From positions 1 through 5,244 of the forward strand of contig WQTN01000071.1 of the NCBI GenBank assembly GCA_009786295.1: DNA of 5,244 nt, written 5' to 3'. Position 1 is the first letter of the stretch. Each line of letters starts with the position of its first letter. Positions 1 through 4,051 of the stretch are shown here, in pieces. Under the pieces are notes generated by a model. It saw only the letters and a list, made by a program, of their open reading frames with translations, did not search any database and was not told the DNA's origin. The position numbers were made by a program, and so were the translations under genes. The stretch is from Methanomassiliicoccaceae archaeon. GTDB taxonomy: Archaea > Thermoplasmatota > Thermoplasmata > Methanomassiliicoccales > Methanomethylophilaceae.

Positions 1-48
1 GTCGAAGCCTCGACAGGGCTTCATGATAGGCCACTACACTACCAGGGC
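1..48 (-). tRNA. tRNA-Asp (anticodon GTC), 5' part, cut by window edge
   Basis: Read on the minus strand from base 48, the sequence gives a 7-nt acceptor strand GCCCTGG (48-42), T8 and A9, a D arm GTGT...TCAT with the invariant GG of the D loop (32-31), then an anticodon arm. That arm has a perfect 5-bp stem, AAGCC (21-17) with GGCTT (9-5), closing the 7-nt loop CTGTCGA (16-10). The loop has U33 and anticodon GUC (14-12), which reads aspartate codons. The variable region begins at 4-1; the T arm and the 3' acceptor strand lie beyond the left edge. The GCCC..GG-TA-GTGTAGTGG opening is typical of archaeal tRNA-Asp and unlike the bacterial GGAGCGG type. A TATA-like box at 71-80 supports a real transcribed gene. 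The missing half should end in CCAGGGC plus a discriminator base. Confidence 0.93.
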
Positions 49-70
49 AGTATGCCCTGATAATAAGAGA

Positions 71-80
71 TAATATTTAA
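71..80 (-). promoter_or_regulatory. TATA-like box for the tRNA-Asp gene
   Basis: The minus strand reads TTAAATATTA here. The box centre is about 27 bases before the tRNA 5' end at base 48, which matches the usual archaeal TATA-to-start distance. It would place the transcript start at or a few bases before the mature 5' end. The stretch lies in the 67-base gap between the ABC ATPase stop and the tRNA, the most AT-rich part of this end of the window. The match is by position and composition only. Confidence 0.6.
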
Positions 81-82
81 TG

Positions 83-101
83 GTTCTTTTATTCAAAGAA
101 C
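83..101 (-). terminator. Possible terminator hairpin of the ABC importer operon
   Basis: A perfect 7-bp inverted repeat, GTTCTTT (83-89) and AAAGAAC (95-101), surrounds a 5-base loop. It lies 14 bases after the ATPase stop codon on the minus strand and just before the tRNA TATA box. The stem is AU-rich and weak, and no long U run follows, so it is not a classic intrinsic terminator. Archaeal termination relies mainly on U-rich tracts, and the T-rich bases in this repeat could serve. Position is the main support. Confidence 0.35.
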
Positions 102-115
102 AAATGCCAGACAAC

Positions 116-904
116 TCATTCCTTACATGACCCGAAAAGACGCACTGTGTTCTTTCCCGTGCGAGGATCTCTCTCCAATTCCGCATCGACATTGAAGACC
201 ATTTTCATGTTCTCTTTAGTGAGGATCTCCTCAGCAGTACCCATTGCAAAGATCCTGTGGCCATGTATCAATATAATGCGGTCGCAGTACCTCGTTACCA
301 TGGGGAGGTCATGTGAAACTATCACCACGGCGAGGTCATTCTCCTTTGAAAGTCTCTGAATAAGGTCCAGGGCCTCGAACTGCATGTTGATGTCCAGGTG
401 CAGGGTTGGCTCATCCATCAATATTATCTTCGGGGTCTGGGTTATTGCTCTGGCTATTATTGCACGCTGCCTCTCTCCGCCGCTGAGCGTGTTGATGTAC
501 CGCTCTGCGAATTCGGTCAGGCCGGTCTGCTCCATTGCCTTATCTATTATCTCAATGTCTGCACTGCTCTCTCCTCTCAGAGACTCCTGGAAAGGCATCC
601 TTCCCATGGTCACAATCTCTCTTACCGTGAAGGCGAACCTAATCTCGTTGGACTGAGGAACAGAGGCTATATTCTGGGCTATTTCTTTCTTTGATACTTC
701 CTCTATGTCAGTTCCGTCTATCAGAACGCATCCGCCATGAGGCTTAAGGTTCCGGTTCAGATTCTTAAGGAGAGTAGTCTTTCCGCAGCCATTCGGTCCG
801 AGTATGCCGAGTATCTCTCCTTTTCTGATACCCAATGACACCTGGTCCAGAACGACCTTATTCTCATACTTGTAAGACAGAGAATCCACATCGAGGATGT
901 TCAC
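116..904 (-). CDS. ABC transporter ATP-binding protein, FecE/BtuD family
   Basis: This is the cytoplasmic ATPase that powers the importer encoded by the two genes upstream of it. Counting from the GTG at 904 (262 aa), it shows Walker A GPNGCGKTT (36-44), the Q-loop glutamine in VPQSN (84), signature LSGGERQRA (140-148), Walker B IILMDEPT (160-167), a D-loop LD after it, and the H-loop histidine in VSHD (198). All catalytic motifs are intact and the length is normal for the family. Two adjacent in-frame GTG codons (907 and 904) could start it. I chose 904 because it forms the tight GTGA overlap with the permease stop and leaves a better distance from the GAGGTG ribosome-binding sequence at about 910-915. 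Translational coupling with the permease is likely. The family imports iron-siderophores, haem, cobalamin and related ligands; the ATPase does not reveal which. A multidrug-type role is unlikely given the FecCD partner. Confidence 0.95.
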   Translation of the reverse strand: MNILDVDSLSYKYENKVVLDQVSLGIRKGEILGILGPNGCGKTTLLKNLNRNLKPHGGCVLIDGTDIEEVSKKEIAQNIASVPQSNEIRFAFTVREIVTMGRMPFQESLRGESSADIEIIDKAMEQTGLTEFAERYINTLSGGERQRAIIARAITQTPKIILMDEPTLHLDINMQFEALDLIQRLSKENDLAVVIVSHDLPMVTRYCDRIILIHGHRIFAMGTAEEILTKENMKMVFNVDAELERDPRTGKNTVRLFGSCKE

Positions 905-1932
905 CACCCCACCTCACTTCTTTTTCTGGAAAGCAGATATATGAAGAACGGGGCGCCGATGAATGCCGTTACGATACCTATCGGAATCACGTCATATAAC
1001 TCCGAAGCCATGTGGGCCACGTAGTCGCACAGCAGTATGAAGGCAGCGCCTCCGAATGCTGTCAAAGGAAGGATGATGCGGTTATCCGGTCCGAGAAGCA
1101 GTCTGAAGATATGCGGTATGACTAATCCGATAAAACCAATAGCTCCTACAAATGCTACGGCGGCCGCAACGACAAGCGAAGAGACGATCAGAAGGAACAG
1201 CCTAACCTTCCTTACATCAACCCCAAGGTCCATCGCGTGGGAATCGCCTAGCATCATCGCGTTCAGGTTCTTAGATTGTGCCAGCATCAAAATCATTCCT
1301 ACTATGATCACAGGTATGGCAAAGGCCATCTCTTCCCATGTGACTTTAGACAGGCTGCCCATGGACCAGAATACGATGTCCCCCATCTTTTCGCTCGGCG
1401 CGATGTAAGTGAGGAACGACACAATTGCAGAGACCAAAGAGGATATCGCAACTCCGGCAAGGATGAGGGTCTCGGTCCTGACGCTGCCTCCTGCTCTTGA
1501 CAGAATATACACAAGGAACATGGTTCCGAGGCAGAATACGAACGCCAGCGCTGGTTGCACAATCGCAAGCGGAATCATCGGCACCGAGAACAATATCGCG
1601 ATGGCCGCTCCAAGAGAAGCACCGGATGACAGCCCGAGAAGATACGGGGATGCGAGAGGGTTTCTGAAAACAGCCTGCATCACGCCACCGGTGACCCCGA
1701 GGGCCGCACCGACAAAGACTCCGAAGACGACTCTGCGCGCATTGAATCTAACGATGAGGTCGCTCCCCCATGTACCTTGGCCGATAAACACATCCCAGAC
1801 ATCTTTCAGCGAAAGAGGGTCGGCAGCCCATGAGAGATCCAGCAGGACAGAGAAGACAATTATCACTGCAAGTATAACAACAGTAAGAAGCAATCTTTTC
1901 TTTCTTTTGCCTGCGTCAGGGGTCATTGCCAT
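901..1932 (-). CDS. ABC transporter permease, FecCD/BtuC family
   Basis: This is the membrane channel subunit of a type II importer, expected to work as a homodimer in the cytoplasmic membrane. At 343 aa it has the normal family length. It begins with a basic K/R cluster (9-13) and a hydrophobic helix (about 14-32). Many hydrophobic segments follow, consistent with the usual ten membrane helices. Family landmarks are the region from VRFNARR through TGGVMQAVFRNPLASP (61-96), LGLSSGASLGA (99-109), the coupling-helix region GAIGFIGLVIPHIFR (263-277) that docks on the ATPase, and the C-terminal IPIGIVTAFIGAPFF (316-330). Two ATGs are close together, at 1932 and 1926. The AAGG at 1936-1939 is only 3 bases from the first and 9 from the second, so translation may start at Met3. 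The gene lies 49 bases after the binding-protein stop and overlaps the ATPase. No truncation or frameshift is visible. Confidence 0.95.
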   Translation of the reverse strand: MAMTPDAGKRKKRLLLTVVILAVIIVFSVLLDLSWAADPLSLKDVWDVFIGQGTWGSDLIVRFNARRVVFGVFVGAALGVTGGVMQAVFRNPLASPYLLGLSSGASLGAAIAILFSVPMIPLAIVQPALAFVFCLGTMFLVYILSRAGGSVRTETLILAGVAISSLVSAIVSFLTYIAPSEKMGDIVFWSMGSLSKVTWEEMAFAIPVIIVGMILMLAQSKNLNAMMLGDSHAMDLGVDVRKVRLFLLIVSSLVVAAAVAFVGAIGFIGLVIPHIFRLLLGPDNRIILPLTAFGGAAFILLCDYVAHMASELYDVIPIGIVTAFIGAPFFIYLLSRKRSEVGW

Positions 1933-1947
1933 ATACCTTCGAAATAG

Positions 1948-1974
1948 AAATAGAGGGACATGCCCCCTGTATTT
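1948..1974 (-). promoter_or_regulatory. Intercistronic hairpin between binding-protein and permease genes
   Basis: AAATAGAGGG (1948-1957) and CCCTGTATTT (1965-1974) form a 10-bp inverted repeat with one mismatch and a 7-base loop. It starts 7 bases after the binding-protein stop codon on the minus strand and ends 15 bases before the permease ATG at 1932. A stem here in an ABC importer operon could protect the upstream mRNA or partly stop transcription, giving more binding protein than permease. The RNA after the stem is moderately U-rich (CTATTTC), so a leaky terminator is also possible. The repeat is seen directly; its role is inferred. Confidence 0.5.
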
Positions 1975-1981
1975 AATTGGT

Positions 1982-3085
1982 TTATGGTCTCCTCATCAGG
2001 AAGTATGCTGCGATCAGTATGACAACTGCCAAGGCTGTCCCGGCAGCTGCAAACATCAGCAGATTGGAACCGGAAGACTCCTCTGTGTGCGGAGCCGGAC
2101 CTTCGAACAGGTCAGGGTACATTGCGCATGCGAATGCCCATAATCCCTCTGCAGCGTCTGGATCGTAGTTGTTCCAATTCTTATCTATAAGCAAGATCTT
2201 CACACTGCTGTTGCCGCCCAGAACCTCGTTGCGGAAGTCGCCTACGGATTTGCTATAGCTTGCCGACAGGAATATCACAACGTCCGGGTTCGCCTCCACC
2301 AATTGTATTATCTTGCTTTTGTCGCCGTATGTCGATGAAGAGACGGATGAATTGTATGCAACATTGATTCCGCCTGCAGCTTCGATCAGCGAAACAGTTA
2401 TGGAGCCTCTGTTGCCCACAGAAAATTCTCCGGAAGATGCTGTATACCACACGCCAAGGCCCTTTGCTTTTTCGGTGATGCCTTCCAATCTATCATCAAT
2501 GGTCTCTTTGACAAGGTTCATATCATCAACGATTCTCGATACTTCTCCAGTGACGATGATCGACATGCTCCTTACGAAGTCAACGATCTGCTCGTAGGTT
2601 GTTATGGAAAGATATATCAGCACATGGGTGAAACCAACCTCATTCATAAGCAGGTTGCGCAGGACGTTGGCATTAGAATAGGCGGTAAGGATGATGGTAT
2701 CGTCAAGACTCATTTTTCCCGCTTGGACCCATTGAGCGAACTGTGTCACTATTTTGTCATTGTTCGATGCGGCATATATGCTGCCAAGGTTCACGGCGTC
2801 AAGATCTTTCAGACGTTCATCCTTTGTATATTCATATGTGGAATATGTGTCCACGGCGATTATTTTATCGATCTCCCCGAGCATCGCGACCGTAAGCGTC
2901 GAAGCATACCCCATCGTTACAATGTGCTCGGTAGGCTCGTTATATACGAATGTTCTTCCAGTTCCGTCGGTGATCACCGCAGGCTCCGCTCCATCGGAGA
3001 CATCGCTGAATGCCGCAATGGGCAGTCCGGAGAACAAGATCAGTACAGAGATCAATAAGATCAGTTTAGCATTCATTCTTTTCAC
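1982..3085 (-). CDS. ABC transporter substrate-binding protein, BtuF/FecB-like, C-terminally membrane-anchored
   Basis: This is the extracellular ligand-binding subunit of the importer. The 367-aa product has a basic start (MKRMNAK), a hydrophobic signal segment (about 8-26) ending near AAFS, then the cluster A binding-protein pattern. The N-lobe opens with VITDGTGRTFVYNEPTEHIV (37-56), followed by MGYASTLTVAMLGEIDKIIAVD (58-79). A long helical linker (about 163-207) leads to the C-lobe with VWYTASSGEFSVGNRGSI (212-229), LIEAAGGINVA (233-243) and VEANPDVVIF (263-272). A short polar stalk (PAPHTEESSGS, 330-340) leads to a membrane helix (about 341-363) and a basic RRP end. No lipobox cysteine follows the signal segment, so the helix is the likely anchor. 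The start is GTG at 3085; an in-frame ATG at 3076 is a real alternative because the GTGA at 3085-3082 could serve as its ribosome-binding site. It is first in the operon. Ligand unknown. Confidence 0.92.
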   Translation of the reverse strand: MKRMNAKLILLISVLILFSGLPIAAFSDVSDGAEPAVITDGTGRTFVYNEPTEHIVTMGYASTLTVAMLGEIDKIIAVDTYSTYEYTKDERLKDLDAVNLGSIYAASNNDKIVTQFAQWVQAGKMSLDDTIILTAYSNANVLRNLLMNEVGFTHVLIYLSITTYEQIVDFVRSMSIIVTGEVSRIVDDMNLVKETIDDRLEGITEKAKGLGVWYTASSGEFSVGNRGSITVSLIEAAGGINVAYNSSVSSSTYGDKSKIIQLVEANPDVVIFLSASYSKSVGDFRNEVLGGNSSVKILLIDKNWNNYDPDAAEGLWAFACAMYPDLFEGPAPHTEESSGSNLLMFAAAGTALAVVILIAAYFLMRRP

Positions 3086-3090
3086 TTGCT

Positions 3091-3108
3091 ACGAAAGTTA
3101 TATTTCGT
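3091..3108. promoter_or_regulatory. Perfect inverted repeat, possible operator before the importer operon
   Basis: ACGAAA (3091-3096) and TTTCGT (3103-3108) form a perfect 6-6-6 dyad, ending 5 bases before the GTG start of the binding-protein gene. The TATA candidate at 3131-3138 would put the transcript start at about 3109, so the dyad would cover the start site or the first bases of the leader. That is a typical place for a repressor dimer, for example a metal-responsive DtxR-type regulator. It could also fold as a small leader hairpin. No regulator gene is present in the window and I do not recognise the motif. Confidence 0.4.
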
Positions 3109-3130
3109 GATATTTTGTAATATTTATTTT

Positions 3131-3138
3131 GTATTTAA
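3131..3138 (-). promoter_or_regulatory. TATA-like box for the ABC importer operon
   Basis: The minus strand reads TTAAATAC. Its centre is about 50 bases before the binding-protein GTG at 3085. With the usual archaeal spacing the transcript would start near 3109, giving a leader of roughly 23 bases that contains the inverted repeat at 3091-3108. The region is very AT-rich, so other TATA-like strings, such as the one at 3098-3106, cannot be excluded. Confidence 0.45.
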
Positions 3139-3148
3139 TGATATTCTG

Positions 3149-3156
3149 ATATACAA
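3149..3156 (+). promoter_or_regulatory. TATA-like box for the CBS-ParB gene
   Basis: The plus strand reads GATATACA, 40-47 bases before the ATG at 3196. Usual archaeal spacing would start the transcript near 3177-3180, leaving a short leader with the AGGT at 3183-3186, 9 bases before the ATG, as a weak ribosome-binding site. TATTTAAT at 3132-3139 is an alternative box and overlaps the candidate for the divergent operon. If that one is used, the two promoters share DNA. Confidence 0.4.
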
Positions 3157-3195
3157 AGGGTTTTTCATTCTCCTCTAAGATAAGGTATCGATAAG

Positions 3196-4050
3196 ATGGC
3201 AACTCTTACAGTCGCAGACTACATGATAAGAAATGTCCAAACAGTAACTCCGGATATGACCGTCGCAAAGGTCATAGAGAAGATAACCAATTCGAATTTC
3301 CACGGGTTTCCCATAGTGGAGAACGGGTATCTGCTCGGATTCGTCACGGCAAAGGAACTGCTGAGATTCACGGACAGGCAGGATGCGAAAATGAGAGAGG
3401 TCATGAGGCCGGGGACCCTCTGTGCTGTGCCGTCAATGTCCATAGAGGACGCCACCAGGGTGCTTTTCAGATATGGGCTCAGGAACCTGCCGGTCGTGGA
3501 TGAGGAGAAGAAGATCGTCGGGATAATCTCCAATATAGATATTGTAAGGTCTCAGATAGAAAAATCAAGGCCGGCCAAAGTGATGTCGGTGAAGAACGTC
3601 CTCGAGCAGCAGAATGGGATAAGGATGAAGATATCGAATCAGGAAGTGCCAATCAATAAACTCATACCCACTCAGAAAGAGGTCTACATGGATGAGCTGA
3701 TCGGCCGCCAATATGAGATAAAAAGAGGGCTGAACGAACCTCTTATCATAGTGAAAAGAAGGAACGGGTATCTGGTCGTCGACGGCCACCACAGGATAAT
3801 GGCCGCCAAGAAGATGGGGCTTGAGACATTCAACTCGATAGTGCTTGAGCCTAATGATTTGAACGTCAGGCTCGGGTTGGAGAAGACGGCGGAGAAGTGG
3901 GGGCTCAGGACCCTTGACGATGTAAAGATCATAGAAGGGGCTAAGCACCCCTTTATGGAAGTGACGACCATGCTGCTCCCACAGGAGCAGGTGGACGGTC
4001 TGAACGAACGGCTCATCGAGAACGCGTCAAATTACGGTCCCGATTACTGA
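3196..4050 (+). CDS. CBS-pair protein fused to a ParB/sulfiredoxin-fold domain (SerK-like?)
   Basis: The 284-aa soluble protein has three parts. CBS domain 1 (about 4-55) carries HGFPIVENGYLLGFVTAKEL (36-55). CBS domain 2 (about 66-118) carries LRNLPVVDEEKKIVGIISN (95-113). After a linker (119-147) comes a ParB/Srx domain (about 148-220) with VPINKLIPTQKEVYMDEL (151-168), EPLIIVKRRNGYLVVDGHHR (181-200) and AAKKMG. The DGHHR motif (196-200) is the phosphate/nucleotide-binding signature of this superfamily and is intact. A C-terminal extension follows (221-284). CBS pairs usually bind AMP, ADP, ATP or SAM and regulate the attached domain. Known archaeal and bacterial members of the fold include ParB CTPases, sulfiredoxin and the free serine kinases SerK and SbnI. 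There is no HTH DNA-binding region like that of chromosomal ParB and no partner ParA, so partitioning is unlikely. A nucleotide-regulated kinase is plausible but unproven. ATG at 3196 is the natural start, with AGGT 9 bases before it. Confidence 0.9.
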   Translation: MATLTVADYMIRNVQTVTPDMTVAKVIEKITNSNFHGFPIVENGYLLGFVTAKELLRFTDRQDAKMREVMRPGTLCAVPSMSIEDATRVLFRYGLRNLPVVDEEKKIVGIISNIDIVRSQIEKSRPAKVMSVKNVLEQQNGIRMKISNQEVPINKLIPTQKEVYMDELIGRQYEIKRGLNEPLIIVKRRNGYLVVDGHHRIMAAKKMGLETFNSIVLEPNDLNVRLGLEKTAEKWGLRTLDDVKIIEGAKHPFMEVTTMLLPQEQVDGLNERLIENASNYGPDY

Positions 4051-4051
4051 T

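Noticed and set aside
43..59. GC-rich hairpin read as a terminator for the ABC operon
   Set aside because: One arm is the acceptor strand of tRNA-Asp, no U tract follows, and the TATA-like box lies upstream of it. It is reported as a dyad at the tRNA end instead.
384..694. Two overlapping plus-strand open frames of about 90 codons
   Set aside because: They are antisense to the Walker B, signature and Q-loop region of the ATPase, and they show no motif or convincing ribosome-binding site.
1409..2143. Open frame of 244 codons on the plus strand
   Set aside because: It lies antisense to the permease and the end of the binding-protein gene, which both have clear family motifs. Its translation is rich in Arg, Pro and Thr with no recognisable domain, as expected of a shadow frame.
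3086..3195. Cobalamin or other riboswitch before the importer operon
   Set aside because: The intergenic region is only 110 bases, strongly AT-rich, and shows no B12-box-like or other structured element beyond short dyads.
3565..4016. Minus-strand open frames of 110-127 codons opposite the CBS-ParB gene
   Set aside because: They mirror a conserved plus-strand gene. The translations have no family features and no start signal.
3196..4050. Chromosome-partition ParB protein with a parS site
   Set aside because: There is no HTH region after the ParB/Srx domain, no adjacent parA, and no parS-like 16-bp palindrome was seen. The CBS pair points to a metabolic or sensory role.
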